From: Halobaculum saliterrae
GTDB lineage: Archaea; Halobacteriota; Halobacteria; Halobacteriales; Haloferacaceae
Direction: 5' to 3'
Length of the DNA: 64,000 nucleotides
Assembly: GCF_009831625.1 (NCBI RefSeq)
Contig: NZ_WUUS01000001.1
Coordinates: 496,301 to 560,300, forward strand
Shown: positions 9,618 to 18,417 of the stretch, in pieces
Layout of the letters: each line of letters opens with the position of its first letter
How positions within the stretch are numbered: the stretch's first letter is position 1
Notes under the pieces: generated by a model
The model's database searches: none
What the model was told of the DNA's origin: nothing
What the model saw: only the letters and a program-made list of their open reading frames with translations
Translations under genes and position numbers: made by a program

Positions 9618-10199
9618 CTACGGCGCCTCGCCGGTCTCGATCGTGAAGTCGTCGCGGGGGTACGCGACGCAGGTGAGGGTGTACCCCTCGTCGAGCTCGG
9701 CGTCGTCGAGCATCTGCTGGTTGTCGTGTTCGACGTAGTCCTCGGCGTTGCCGCCGGAGGTGATCTGGCCGGCACACGAGACGCACTGGCCCTGTCGGCA
9801 GGCGTACGGCATGTCCCAGCCCTCGTCCTCGCCGGCCTCCAGAACGGTCTCGTTGTTGGCGACCTCGATCGTGTCGCCCTCCTTCGTGAACTCGACCTCG
9901 AAGTGCTCGATCTCGTCCTCGGGAACGTCGCCGGGGCCGGACGATTCCTCGGCCGCCGCGCCCTCCTCCAGTTCGCCCTCCTCGCCGGCCGCGACCGCGC
10001 CGGCGGGGGCGCTCCCGCCCCCGATGGCGCGGCTCCCCGGCTCGGGGAACTCCGTCTCCTCGACGGTGGAGGCCCGCCGCTCGATGACCTCCTCGGAGAT
10101 GTCCGCGGTGGCCTCCCAGCCGGTGCCGCGGGCGGCGTGCAGGGCGACGAAGACCAACACGAGGCCCGCGCCGAACCCGATAGCCACGGGGTCTACCAT
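9618..10199 (-). CDS. membrane-anchored 2Fe-2S ferredoxin
   Basis: 193-residue electron carrier. The C-terminal domain is a plant-type ferredoxin with cluster ligands C134, C139, C142 (YACRQGQCVSCAG) and C177 (LTCVAYP). Unlike soluble ferredoxins it starts with a hydrophobic segment (residues 5-22), joined by a roughly 70-residue Glu/Gly/Ala-rich linker. It is therefore probably tethered to the cytoplasmic face of the membrane. The start MVDPVAIGFG is the only ATG placing this helix at the N-terminus. The partner oxidoreductase is not nearby. Confidence 0.92.
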   Translation of the reverse strand: MVDPVAIGFGAGLVLVFVALHAARGTGWEATADISEEVIERRASTVEETEFPEPGSRAIGGGSAPAGAVAAGEEGELEEGAAAEESSGPGDVPEDEIEHFEVEFTKEGDTIEVANNETVLEAGEDEGWDMPYACRQGQCVSCAGQITSGGNAEDYVEHDNQQMLDDAELDEGYTLTCVAYPRDDFTIETGEAP

Positions 10200-10304
10200 G
10201 GATCCGGCTTGGAAGCGGGGGGTAACAAGGGTTGTGATCGCCCAGCGCGCGAGCGAGCCGTCGAACCCGGAGACGGCGAACGTGTTCGCGGAGCGACCGC
10301 CCGT

Positions 10305-11234
10305 CTACTCGTCCCGCCGCGGGACCTCGTGTCGACCGAACCCGTACCGAAGGCGGCTGGCGAGACGGCGGCCGAAGCGCTCCTCGCGCGAGTCGAAGCG
10401 CTCGGCGAGCGCCTGATAGATGAGCGGCACGGGAACCTCCTGTTCGAGCGCCTCCTGCACCGTCCACGTGCCGGTCGACCCGCCCTCGATACGGTCGGCC
10501 ACGTCGCCCAGATCGTTGCCCTCCTCGCGGAACGCCTCCTCACACAGTTCGAGCAGCCACGAGCGGATGACCGCGCCGTTGTTCCACGTGCGCGCGACGG
10601 CCTCCAGATCGAGGTCGTAGCGGCCGCGATGGAGCAGTTCGAACCCTTCCCCGTACGCCTGCATCAGCGCGTACTCGACGCCGTTGTGGACCATCTTCAC
10701 GTAGTGGCCCGAGCCGGCGGGCCCCATCCGGTCGTGGCCCGCGGAGCCGGTGGCGACGGCGTCGAACACGGGCGTCAGTTCCTCGTAGGCCCACTCGGGG
10801 CCGCCGACCATCAGGGAGAAGCCCAACTCGGCGCCGGCGGGGCCGCCGGACGTGCCGCAGTCGAGGTACGCCGCGTCGGTCGACTCCGCGCGGCGGGTGG
10901 AGTCCTCGAAGTACGAGTTGCCGCCGTCGACGACCACGTCGTCGCCCGTGAGGTGCGGTTCGAGTTCGTCGAGCGTGGCGTCGACCGCGTCGCCGGCGGG
11001 CACCATCAGCCAGATCCGGGCGCCGGCGTCGTCCCCGTCATTGTCCTCGCTCCCGCCGCCGTCGAGTCGGTCGTACAGATCCGCGACGGAGTCGGCCGGC
11101 TCCGCGCCGGCCTCCGCGGCCGCGGCGGTCGCCTCCGCGTCGAGGTCGAACGCGACCACGTCGTGGCCGGCGTCGAGGACGCGGTCGACGACGATCTGCC
11201 CCATCCGACCCAGCCCGATCACGCCGAGTTGCAT
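10305..11234 (-). CDS. gnd: 6-phosphogluconate dehydrogenase (decarboxylating), short type
   Basis: 309-residue enzyme converting 6-phosphogluconate to ribulose 5-phosphate, CO2 and reduced cofactor. It belongs to the short archaeal/bacterial GndA type, about 300 residues against about 470 for the long type. The N-terminal Rossmann motif is GVIGLGRMGQ and Asp-rich AFDLDAE follows strand 2. The substrate region includes GGNSYFEDSTRRA, CGTSGGPAGAELG and KMVHNGVEYALMQAYGEG. The C-terminal helical domain has IEGGSTGTWTVQEAL. An alternative start two codons upstream (MSMQLGV) is possible. It stands alone, divergent from the aminopeptidase gene. Confidence 0.93.
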   Translation of the reverse strand: MQLGVIGLGRMGQIVVDRVLDAGHDVVAFDLDAEATAAAAEAGAEPADSVADLYDRLDGGGSEDNDGDDAGARIWLMVPAGDAVDATLDELEPHLTGDDVVVDGGNSYFEDSTRRAESTDAAYLDCGTSGGPAGAELGFSLMVGGPEWAYEELTPVFDAVATGSAGHDRMGPAGSGHYVKMVHNGVEYALMQAYGEGFELLHRGRYDLDLEAVARTWNNGAVIRSWLLELCEEAFREEGNDLGDVADRIEGGSTGTWTVQEALEQEVPVPLIYQALAERFDSREERFGRRLASRLRYGFGRHEVPRRDE

Positions 11235-11376
11235 GCTCATACCGGCGCGTCGGCGAGGTCGGGCGTAGGCGTTGCGGTGTGTCGAGCGGCGTTCCGAGGC
11301 GTGGTCGCTCGCCGAGACCGTGCCCCGACCGCCCGAAAGCGCCGCACTTACGCGCTCGCCGTCCGCAGTCGGCGAC

Positions 11377-12480
11377 ATGGACGACCGAGTGCGCGAGCAC
11401 GCCGAGGTACTCGTCGACTGGAGCGCCCGCGTCGAGGCGGGCGATCAGGTCGTGATGGACGTCGCCGAGGGCGCCCACGACCTCGCGGTCGCGGTGGCCG
11501 CGGAGCTGGGGAAGCGCGACGCGACGCTGCTGACGACGTACGGGTCCAGCGAGGTGGGCCGCGCGTTCCTCCGCGCCGGCGACGACGACCGCGAGTTCGC
11601 ACACAGCGAGCCGAAGCTGGCGATGCTGGAGGCCGCTGACGTCTACCTCCGCATCGGCGGCGGCCGCAACACCACGGCGATGGCGGACGTGGACGGCGAC
11701 CGTCGGCAGAAGGCCCGGAAGGCGACCACGGCGACCCGCGAGGCCCGGATGGACACCGACTGGGTCTCCACGGTCCACCCGACGCGCTCGCTCGCCCAGC
11801 AGGCCGGAATGGCCTACGAGGAGTATCAGGACTTCGTGTACGACGCCGTCCTCCGCGACTGGGAGTCGCTGGCCGACGAGATGGCGAACATGAAGGAGGT
11901 CCTCGACGAGGGATCGGAGGTCCGCATCGAGACGGAGCACACGGACCTCACGATGTCCATCGAGGGGCGCACGGCGGTCAACTCCGCCGCGTCGGTCGCC
12001 TACGACTCCCATAACCTCCCCTCGGGCGAGGTGTTCACCGCCCCGCACGCCACGGAGGGGGAGGTGTTCTTCGACGTGCCGATGACCATCGACGCGACGC
12101 GCGTGAAGAACGTCTCGCTCACGTTCGAGGACGGCGAGGTGGTCGACTTCGCGGCCGAGCAGGGCGAGGACGCCATCGCGGACGTGCTCGACACCGACGA
12201 GGGTGCCCGCCGGCTGGGCGAACTGGGGATCGGGATGAACCGCGGCATCGACCGCTTCACCGACTCGATCCTGTTCGACGAGAAGATGGGCGACACGGTC
12301 CACCTCGCGCTGGGGCGTGCCTACGACGCCTGTCTCCCCGAGGGTGAGTCGGGCAACGACTCCGCGGTCCACGTCGACATGATCACCGACGTGTCCGAGG
12401 ACTCGCGCATGCTCGTCGACGGCGAGGTCGTCCAGCGAAACGGCACGTTTCGGTGGGAGGAGGGGTTCGAGTCAGCATAG
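11377..12480 (+). CDS. M29-family metallo-aminopeptidase
   Basis: 367-residue peptidase of the thermophilic aminopeptidase (AmpS/PepS) family, which removes N-terminal residues using two metal ions. The conserved metal-binding block is visible as LPSGEVFTAPH (about residues 214-224), ELGIGMN (about 286-292), the FDEKMGDTVHLALGRAY segment with its catalytic His and Tyr, and HVDMI near the C-terminus. N-terminal features include VDWSARVEAGDQV and YLRIGGGRNT. The start ATG is the first after the divergent gnd promoter region. Confidence 0.9.
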   Translation: MDDRVREHAEVLVDWSARVEAGDQVVMDVAEGAHDLAVAVAAELGKRDATLLTTYGSSEVGRAFLRAGDDDREFAHSEPKLAMLEAADVYLRIGGGRNTTAMADVDGDRRQKARKATTATREARMDTDWVSTVHPTRSLAQQAGMAYEEYQDFVYDAVLRDWESLADEMANMKEVLDEGSEVRIETEHTDLTMSIEGRTAVNSAASVAYDSHNLPSGEVFTAPHATEGEVFFDVPMTIDATRVKNVSLTFEDGEVVDFAAEQGEDAIADVLDTDEGARRLGELGIGMNRGIDRFTDSILFDEKMGDTVHLALGRAYDACLPEGESGNDSAVHVDMITDVSEDSRMLVDGEVVQRNGTFRWEEGFESA

Positions 12481-12585
12481 GTCGATCCGCGCCGCCACGG
12501 ATCAGAACTGCGGCGGTGGCACCGCGAACCGAGACGCGCCGGACCGTCGCGCTTAACCTCCAGCCGCCACCACGACCAGCCGACC

Positions 12586-13686
12586 ATGGAGCCGCGCCAC
12601 GCCCGGTACCCCTTCTTCGCGTCGGCCCGCGAGGCCGTCCGCGAGTCGGGCGTCGATCTGGCCGCGCTCGTCGCCGACGGCGACCCCGCCGTCGACCGCG
12701 GCCGCGAGCGGGTCGAGCGCGCGCTCACCGAGGGCACCGTCGAGGCGACGGAGCCGCGCGAGTGGGACACCCGCGACGAACTGCTCTCGTACCCGATCGC
12801 GCGGATCCTCGTCTCGCTGCTCGACTCCCGCGCGGCCGTCGAGAAGTACGCCGAGGCCGAGGCGGCCACCGCCCACCGCCGATTCACCGAGGACCTCCAC
12901 CAGGCCCGCGACGACGGCGCGCGACCGGATCCCGCTCGCGTCGACCAGCCGGCCCTGCTGCGGGAGTTCGATCTCGACGGCGCCGTCCGCGTCGAGGACC
13001 CGAAGCCCGGACAGGTCGAGGGGAAGTGGCTCTGGCTCGGCGTCGGCGCGTACCTCTCGTACGTCGACCCCGGCTGGGGCGACGACTGGCGGCTCGTCAA
13101 CCGCGAGCTCGTCGACGGCGAGGTGCGAACCGAACGCGAGGAGCTGTACCGCCTGCTCCGGGAGGCCGTCGAGGACCGCGTCGGCGACGGGCTCCCGTTC
13201 GAGGGCGTCGGCGACGAGCTCGCCGACGAGTTGGAGGCCGAGATCGGCGACCTTCGCGACCTGCTTGCCGACCGGAGCGTCGCCGCCGACCTCGACGTGG
13301 TGGCGCCGGAGCACTTCCCGCCGTGCGTCGGGAAACTGCTCGGTCGGGCACAGGGCGGCGACGACCTCGACCCGTACGAGCGGTTCTCGCTGCTCGCGTT
13401 TCTCGCCGGACTCAACCTCGACGCCGATGAGGTCGTCGCGCTGACGGGGCTGGACCCCGGCCTCGTCGCCGACCGCTTCGCGTACCTCCGCGACGACTCC
13501 GGCGCGCAGTACCCGCCTCCCTCGTGCCGGACGCTCGGCGAGTACGGGGTCTGCGAGAACGAACACAACCACCGGAGCGTCGCGCCGCACCCGCTGGAGT
13601 ACTACAGCCGGAAGCTTCGCGAGGCCGACGAGGTGGTCGACTGGCGCGACAGGGAACACACGGACGTCGGCGACGCCCCTGCCTGA
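12586..13686 (+). CDS. priL: DNA primase large subunit PriL
   Basis: 366-residue regulatory subunit of the archaeal/eukaryotic-type replicative primase. It works with PriS, which is not in this window. The N-terminal helical domain begins RHARYPFFASAREAV, and the C-terminal Fe-S domain covers about residues 230-345. Candidate 4Fe-4S ligands are C247 (PPCVGKLLG), C314 and C323 (SCRTLGEYGVC). The usual fourth Cys, before the conserved HPLEYY, is absent: that stretch reads ENEHNHRSVAPHPLEYY. The protein has no other Cys. The sequence is otherwise full-length and in frame, so this is either a real ligand change or loss of the cluster. Confidence 0.92.
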   Translation: MEPRHARYPFFASAREAVRESGVDLAALVADGDPAVDRGRERVERALTEGTVEATEPREWDTRDELLSYPIARILVSLLDSRAAVEKYAEAEAATAHRRFTEDLHQARDDGARPDPARVDQPALLREFDLDGAVRVEDPKPGQVEGKWLWLGVGAYLSYVDPGWGDDWRLVNRELVDGEVRTEREELYRLLREAVEDRVGDGLPFEGVGDELADELEAEIGDLRDLLADRSVAADLDVVAPEHFPPCVGKLLGRAQGGDDLDPYERFSLLAFLAGLNLDADEVVALTGLDPGLVADRFAYLRDDSGAQYPPPSCRTLGEYGVCENEHNHRSVAPHPLEYYSRKLREADEVVDWRDREHTDVGDAPA

Positions 13687-13748
13687 ACGAGGGTCGCTCG
13701 ACCGACCGTCGCCGGAACGGCGGCTCCGAATCGGCGGTCGATCGGTCG

Positions 13749-13955
13749 CTACTCCCCGCGATCGAGAAGAACGCCGGCGACGGCCATCAACGCGATGAAC
13801 AGCCCGATCGCGGCGACGAAGTAGTACGCGCCGACGCTCGAGAGGTTGTGGCCGTCGGTGTACTGGATCCCGATGGCGACCAGAAGGGCGATGAAGACGA
13901 CGACTGCGCCGACGGAGACGGCGATCATGCGGCGCATCTCGGCGTCGATTTCCAT
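13749..13955 (-). CDS. two-helix small membrane protein
   Basis: 68-residue protein with membrane helices at about residues 10-30 and 41-62 and a short charged N-terminus (MEIDAEMRRM). An upstream ATG would add nine residues rich in Arg/Pro, and the shorter start fits better. It is convergent with priL. No function can be assigned; small proteins of this shape are conserved among haloarchaea. Confidence 0.7.
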   Translation of the reverse strand: MEIDAEMRRMIAVSVGAVVVFIALLVAIGIQYTDGHNLSSVGAYYFVAAIGLFIALMAVAGVLLDRGE

Positions 13956-14081
13956 GCACCGGCGTATCCGTGGACCCGGCAAAAGGGCTTCGAAGCGTTC
14001 GTCAGGCGCCGGATCCCGCGAACCCCCGGCGGCGGACCGACCGAGCCCTTAGGGTCGCTCGACCCGTAGATCCGTCGACAG

Positions 14082-14885
14082 ATGACTCCCCCACTCACCG
14101 CCCACGAGCGACCGGAGCGAGGCCACGACCGGGAACGCGACGACGACCGCGGGAGCCACGGGACGCGCGGACGAGGGACGCTTCCCGAGGACGTGCCGGA
14201 CAGCCCCGATGGGCCCGACGGACCGGGTAGTCTGTACGCCGTCGACGCCGCCCACCCACGTGACTCCGGGCGGGCCGCGCGCGCCAGGACGGAGCCGATG
14301 GCCGTGTACGCCCTCCGCGACGAAGAGCGGTACCTCGTCGACACCGAGGGCGGCACCTACGTCGTCGATCTCGGGAGCGACGCCTGCACCTGCCCGGACC
14401 ACGCGATCCGCGGGAGTCGCTGCAAGCACCTCCGACGCGTCGACATGGAGGTCGGCATCGGCCGCATTCCGGCGCCCGGCGAGCGCGTCGCCGCCTGCGC
14501 CGTCTGCGGCGACGGGGTGTTCGTTCCCGCCCGCGAGACGGGCGCGTTCCTCTGTGGCGACCACCGCCCCGCCGTCGGCTCGTTCGTCCGCGACCGCGAG
14601 ACCGACAAGCTGCTCGTCGTCACGGGTGTCACGACCGATCGCGCCGACGAGCGCGAGACCGGCGACGGGAGACGGATCAGCGACTACGAGACCAACACCG
14701 ACTACGGCGACCACGAGCCCGTGATCGAGGCGGTGTACGCCGGCAACGCCCCCGCCAGCCCCGGCCCGCTGGACGTGTCCGGGCGCAAGCGCTACGGCTT
14801 CCCCGCCTCGCGGCTCCGGCGGCTCGATCCTTCGGAACGGCCGGAGACGCCCGTCATCGGCATCCGAACTGATCGAGACGACTGA
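14082..14885 (+). CDS. SWIM zinc-finger protein
   Basis: 267-residue protein with a SWIM zinc finger at about residues 100-118 (C102-x-C104, C114-x-H116; ACTCPDHAIRGSRCKHLRR). A second Cys cluster, CAVCGDGVF with FLCGDH further on, suggests another zinc site. SWIM domains bind DNA or protein. The first 70 residues are Arg/Asp/Gly/Pro-rich and weakly coding-like, and an internal ATG at 14298 (MAVYALRDEERYLVD) is a credible alternative start. The gene lies beside the Holliday junction resolvase gene (convergent), which fits a DNA-related role, but that is only inference. Confidence 0.8.
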   Translation: MTPPLTAHERPERGHDRERDDDRGSHGTRGRGTLPEDVPDSPDGPDGPGSLYAVDAAHPRDSGRAARARTEPMAVYALRDEERYLVDTEGGTYVVDLGSDACTCPDHAIRGSRCKHLRRVDMEVGIGRIPAPGERVAACAVCGDGVFVPARETGAFLCGDHRPAVGSFVRDRETDKLLVVTGVTTDRADERETGDGRRISDYETNTDYGDHEPVIEAVYAGNAPASPGPLDVSGRKRYGFPASRLRRLDPSERPETPVIGIRTDRDD

Positions 14886-14897
14886 CCAAGCCGGCGG

Positions 14898-15386
14898 CTA
14901 CAACATCTCCTCGGCCTCCTCAACCGAGAGGACGCCCTGCTCGACGGCGTTGAGCACCTCCCCCACGCTGGTGTCGGACTCGGTGTCCTCGCTGGCGGTC
15001 AGCAGGTCGTCGATCGTCTCGCCGTCCGCGAGCGCCGTCTCCTTCTTCACCCGGTAGTTCCCGCCGTCGGTGACGTAGAGGTCGCCCGGATGGAAGAAGT
15101 ACCAGTCCTCGCGGTCGAACCGCACCCCGATCTTCGGCGAGGCGCCGAAGTTGCGCGAGAAGTAGATGAGCGCCTCCACCTCCTCGCCGCGGAGGTAGAT
15201 GGGGTCGCCCGAGGAGGACTTCGCCTCGACCGCGTAGAACACCCGGCCGTCGCCCGCGAGCACGTCCGGCAGTTCGCGGTCCGTGGAGGAGCCGCTCGCG
15301 GGCGCGCGCATCACCGCGAAGCCGGCGTCGTGAAGCCTGTTGACGAGTTCGCGTTCCCGGCGGTCTCCCTTCGGGTTGCCCGGCAT
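14898..15386 (-). CDS. hjc: Holliday junction resolvase Hjc
   Basis: 162-residue archaeal resolvase that cuts four-way DNA junctions during recombination. The nuclease core is visible as [21 protein letters not shown] (first catalytic Glu in RERELV), [10 protein letters not shown] (Asp) and [12 protein letters not shown] (the E-x-K motif). The C-terminal 45 residues are an acidic tail absent from minimal Hjc proteins (about 120-140 residues). The start at [10 protein letters not shown] matches the family N-terminus. Confidence 0.93.
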   Translation of the reverse strand: MPGNPKGDRRERELVNRLHDAGFAVMRAPASGSSTDRELPDVLAGDGRVFYAVEAKSSSGDPIYLRGEEVEALIYFSRNFGASPKIGVRFDREDWYFFHPGDLYVTDGGNYRVKKETALADGETIDDLLTASEDTESDTSVGEVLNAVEQGVLSVEEAEEML

Positions 15387-15497
15387 GGGAGACGGTGGAC
15401 CGCTGGCGGGCATAACCCACACGGTCGCGCGGGACCCCGGAGTGAAAGTGAACGTCGGGGGCGGGACGCGACGGGACGCGGCGGCGACGGCGGGTCG

Positions 15498-16187
15498 TCA
15501 GTCCCGTCGAGCGATCACGGACTCGCCCGCACGAACCGCCTCTCCCCGGCTCACACGGACGTTCTCGGCGGTGTAGCCGGACGGGAGCACCACGTCGGCC
15601 CGCGAGCCGAACGCGATGTAGCCGATCCGTGCGCCCCGTGTGACCGGGTCTCCAGGCGAAACGTAGGGGGTTATCCGGCGGGCGAACCAGCCCGCGATGA
15701 GCGCGCCGTCGACGTGCCCGGCGTCGCCGTCCGGCTCGGCGTCAGCTCCGTCTTCCGTGGCGTCGCCCGCCCCGCCGGCGTCTTCCCGCAGCGTGTACTC
15801 GAAGCGCTCGTTGCGCTCGGACTCCTTGACGAACGCCGGCCGGTGGGCGGCGCCGCGGTGGTCCAGCCGCGTCACTTCCCCGTCGGCGGGCGCGCGACAG
15901 ACGTGCACGTCGAAGGGGCTCATGAACACGCCGACGCGGACGCGGTCGCCGTCCTCCCGGATCACCGAGACGTGTCCGTCGGCGGGGGCGAGGACCCCCT
16001 CGCCGGCGGGTTCGCGGTCGGGGTCGCGGTAGAAGTACGCCGAGAACGCCCCGACACCCAGCAGGAGCAGCCCCAGCGGCGGCACGAGGAACAGGAACGG
16101 GACCGCGAGCGCGAACGGGACGAACACGCGTCGCTCGCTTCCGGGGGCGAGATCCGGGATCGGGACGGCAGTCGGGATCGATATCAC
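15498..16187 (-). CDS. asd: archaetidylserine decarboxylase (PSD family)
   Basis: 229-residue membrane-associated pyruvoyl enzyme that decarboxylates archaetidylserine to archaetidylethanolamine. Motifs include FYRDPDREP, APADGHVSVI, FMSPFDVHVCRAPADG and the self-cleavage site IAFGSRADVVLP, where the Gly-Ser pair yields the pyruvoyl group. A hydrophobic N-terminal helix pair lies at about residues 24-48. A polar insert (about residues 127-155, rich in Asp/Gly/Ala) interrupts the usual spacing. The GTG start overlaps the stop of rfcC in a GTGA junction, so it is translationally coupled to that gene. The homologous enzyme is tied to archaeosortase-dependent lipid anchoring in haloarchaea. Confidence 0.9.
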   Translation of the reverse strand: MISIPTAVPIPDLAPGSERRVFVPFALAVPFLFLVPPLGLLLLGVGAFSAYFYRDPDREPAGEGVLAPADGHVSVIREDGDRVRVGVFMSPFDVHVCRAPADGEVTRLDHRGAAHRPAFVKESERNERFEYTLREDAGGAGDATEDGADAEPDGDAGHVDGALIAGWFARRITPYVSPGDPVTRGARIGYIAFGSRADVVLPSGYTAENVRVSRGEAVRAGESVIARRD

Positions 16188-17233
16188 GCGTCCGCGGGGT
16201 CTCGCACGCCGGTCTCGGTCGTCGTCCGACCCGCACCCCACGCCGCGAGCAGGTGGGTGAGGTGGATGCGGTCGTCGCTCCCCTCCACGAGGTCGAGGTC
16301 GATCTCCCCGGCGAGGGCGTGAAGCCGCGCGACCGCCTCGGGGGAGGCCTCGGACTTCGAGCGCGCGACGCGGAGGATCTCCCGCAGGAGGTCGCCGCCC
16401 TCGTACCCCTCGTCGTGCAGGAGGTCGTCGAGCGTCGACCGAGCCTCCTTCAGGTCGCCCGTCCGTGCGGCCGACAGCGCCGAGCGGACCTCCTCGTCGG
16501 TCCCGACCTCGCCGAGCGTCTCGTAGGCGGCGCTCATCGTCACCTCGTCGTGTTCGACGGCGGTCGTCTGCGCCGAGAGGACCGCCTTTCGGAGGTCGCC
16601 GGCGGCCGCGCTGGCGACGAACTCCAGCCCGTCGTCGTCGTGAGCGACGCCCTCCGCCTCGCAGATCCCGCGGAGGACCTCGATCGTCTCGTCGGTCGCC
16701 GGCGCGCGCACGGGCACCGGGAAACACCGCGAGCGGATCGGCGGAATGAGCTTCGCGGGCTGGCGGGTCGCGATGACGAACTGCGTGGTCCGATGGTACT
16801 GCTCCATCACGCGGCGCAGCGCCTGCTGGAAGTCCTCGCGGATCGCCTCGGCGTTGTCCAGCAGGACCGTCTTGTACGTGCCCGACATCGGCGCGTTCGC
16901 CGCCGACTCCTTGAGTACGCGGTTGATCATGTCGCGTTTGGCCATCCGCGAGCGCCCCTCCAGGAACGAGGCGAAGCGGGGGTCCTCGCGGATCTCCTTC
17001 TTCGTTCGGCCGAAGAAGTCCGCGACGTTGATCTCGATGAGGTCGTTGTCGGGGTCGTCGTGGGCCGCCGCCGCGAGCGCGCGCACGGCGGCGGTCTTGC
17101 CCGATCCCGGCGGACCCTGCAGCACGAGGTTCATCGGCTCGTCCACCGCCCGAGAGAGCCGCTCGCGTACGTCCTCCTGCGGGAGGTCCGCGAGCTCGGG
17201 AGCGTGTGTGTCCGTCCACAGCGGGCCGTCCAT
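16184..17233 (-). CDS. rfcC: replication factor C small subunit, divergent (RfcC type)
   Basis: 349-residue AAA+ clamp-loader subunit that helps load PCNA. Walker A is GPPGSGKTAAV (residues 40-47) and sensor 1 is FVIATRQP. The RFC SRC motif is intact (IRSRCFPV), and the C-terminal collar domain follows. The Walker B is VLLDNAEAI, lacking the usual DEAD residues, so ATP hydrolysis may be altered. Haloarchaea carry several RFC small subunits, and this one resembles the copy placed next to asd. The asd start overlaps its stop. The start is the first ATG, MDGPLWTDTHAPE. Confidence 0.9.
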   Translation of the reverse strand: MDGPLWTDTHAPELADLPQEDVRERLSRAVDEPMNLVLQGPPGSGKTAAVRALAAAAHDDPDNDLIEINVADFFGRTKKEIREDPRFASFLEGRSRMAKRDMINRVLKESAANAPMSGTYKTVLLDNAEAIREDFQQALRRVMEQYHRTTQFVIATRQPAKLIPPIRSRCFPVPVRAPATDETIEVLRGICEAEGVAHDDDGLEFVASAAAGDLRKAVLSAQTTAVEHDEVTMSAAYETLGEVGTDEEVRSALSAARTGDLKEARSTLDDLLHDEGYEGGDLLREILRVARSKSEASPEAVARLHALAGEIDLDLVEGSDDRIHLTHLLAAWGAGRTTTETGVRDPADA

Positions 17234-17432
17234 TACCAGCCGATAGCGGTCCGGGCGGCTTGAACCCTACCGTTCGCGGGGGCGACGCTCCTCGGCGGGG
17301 TCAGACCGGGGAACGGCGCCGTCGCTGCGTGTCGAGCGTGTCACGAAAAGCGGCGGTCGGAAACCGGATCGACCCGCGCGGTCGACACGGCGGTGCTCGC
17401 GTCGCCCGCGGTCGGTTCGCGGGCGGTCGTCG

Positions 17433-17472
17433 TTCAGTCAGCGGTCACTTCCTTCAGTCAGCGGTCACTTCC
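17433..17472. repeat. 20-bp tandem duplication over a stop codon
   Basis: Two perfect adjacent copies of TTCAGTCAGCGGTCACTTCC. The second copy contains the stop codon and last codons of the membrane-protein gene at 17454-17747, so the 3' end of that gene has been duplicated just downstream. Confidence 0.95.
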
Positions 17473-17747
17473 CTCGGCGTCCGGTCGGCCGGAGCGTCGA
17501 CCGTGATCGCCCGGTAGACGCCCCACAGCAGCAGGACGACCAGACCGAGGATCACCAGTCCGGTTCGGACCACGGGGTCAATGGCGGGAGTCGCGATCAC
17601 CTCGCCCGCCTCGTTCGTCAGCGGAGCGGCCCCGTACGGCTGGCCCGCGAGAACCTCGATGAGGCCGAGGACCACGACGCCCAGCAGCATCAGGGCCGCG
17701 CCGACGGCCAGCGCGACCTTGTCGACGATGTCGAATTGTTGAGTCAT
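17454..17747 (-). CDS. two-helix membrane protein, partner of DoxX
   Basis: 97-residue protein with membrane helices at about residues 9-32 and 61-82, separated by an extracellular-type loop (GQPYGAAPLTNEAGEV). The start is fixed by a clear Shine-Dalgarno sequence (GGAGGTGA, 5 nt before ATG), which also excludes the in-frame GTG upstream. It lies 13 nt downstream of the DoxX gene, so the two form an operon. It may be a subunit of the same membrane complex. Function is unknown. Confidence 0.82.
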   Translation of the reverse strand: MTQQFDIVDKVALAVGAALMLLGVVVLGLIEVLAGQPYGAAPLTNEAGEVIATPAIDPVVRTGLVILGLVVLLLWGVYRAITVDAPADRTPREVTAD

Positions 17748-17760
17748 GTGTGTCACCTCC

Positions 17761-18285
17761 TTAGCCGAGCAGGTACCGCAGTTTCGGGTTCGCCTTCACC
17801 AGTCCCGTCTTCTCGAGGATCCCGTCGAGGCCGTAGTACCGCCCGGCCCCGAGGACGATCATCGTGACGAACAGGAGCAGGCCCATGAAGTCGCTGTTGA
17901 CGACCCCGTGGCCGAAGCCCGCGTTCCCGATCCAGAACAGGGTCATGAAGAACGCCCCGCCGAGCGCGGCGAGTCGGACGAACGCCCCGGCGATCAGCGC
18001 GAGCCCGATGAGCGTCTCGAACAGCGGGACGCCGGGCGCGATGAGCCACGCGAGGTTGTTCCCCATCCAGACCGGGATCGGTCCGAGGGCGGTCCCCGTC
18101 ATCTCCTGCATGTACATCGGCCCGTACGTGAAGTTCAGGCCGTCCTCGATGAGCTTCGTCACGCCGGCGTGGAAGAACCACCAGCCGGTGATGACGCGCA
18201 GGAGCGCGATCCAGTACGCCGCGATCGGCCCGCCGACATCGAAGCCGAAGTTCTCGGCCAGCGGGTTGGTTTCCGAGTATGCCAT
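17761..18285 (-). CDS. DoxX/DoxD family membrane protein (copy 1)
   Basis: 174-residue four-helix membrane protein. The signature IALLRVITGWWFFHAGVTKLIE is that of DoxD/DoxX proteins, which include the large subunit of thiosulfate:quinone oxidoreductase. Further helices lie at about residues 85-105, 108-126 and 130-150 (FFMTLFWIGNAGFGHG). A Shine-Dalgarno sequence (GAGGTGAG) precedes the ATG. It heads an operon with the 97-residue membrane protein. A paralogue of identical length lies at 47207-47731. Thiosulfate oxidation is possible but unproven. Confidence 0.87.
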   Translation of the reverse strand: MAYSETNPLAENFGFDVGGPIAAYWIALLRVITGWWFFHAGVTKLIEDGLNFTYGPMYMQEMTGTALGPIPVWMGNNLAWLIAPGVPLFETLIGLALIAGAFVRLAALGGAFFMTLFWIGNAGFGHGVVNSDFMGLLLFVTMIVLGAGRYYGLDGILEKTGLVKANPKLRYLLG

Positions 18286-18324
18286 GGGTCTCACCTCACA
18301 GATGTGAATTGGACGGCCGTTACG

Positions 18325-18332
18325 GTATAAAC
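18325..18332 (-). promoter_or_regulatory. TATA-like box for the DoxX operon
   Basis: The minus strand reads TTTATACC about 43 nt before the ATG. This leaves a leader of roughly 15-20 nt that holds the Shine-Dalgarno sequence GAGGTGAG. Confidence 0.6.
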
Positions 18333-18417
18333 GAGAGGTGGTTCCCAATCGGTGAAAGCCGCCGAAAGTCGGCGCGAGCGTTGCCGTACTGCCTGATCGT
18401 TGATCGGCTATCGGCGC

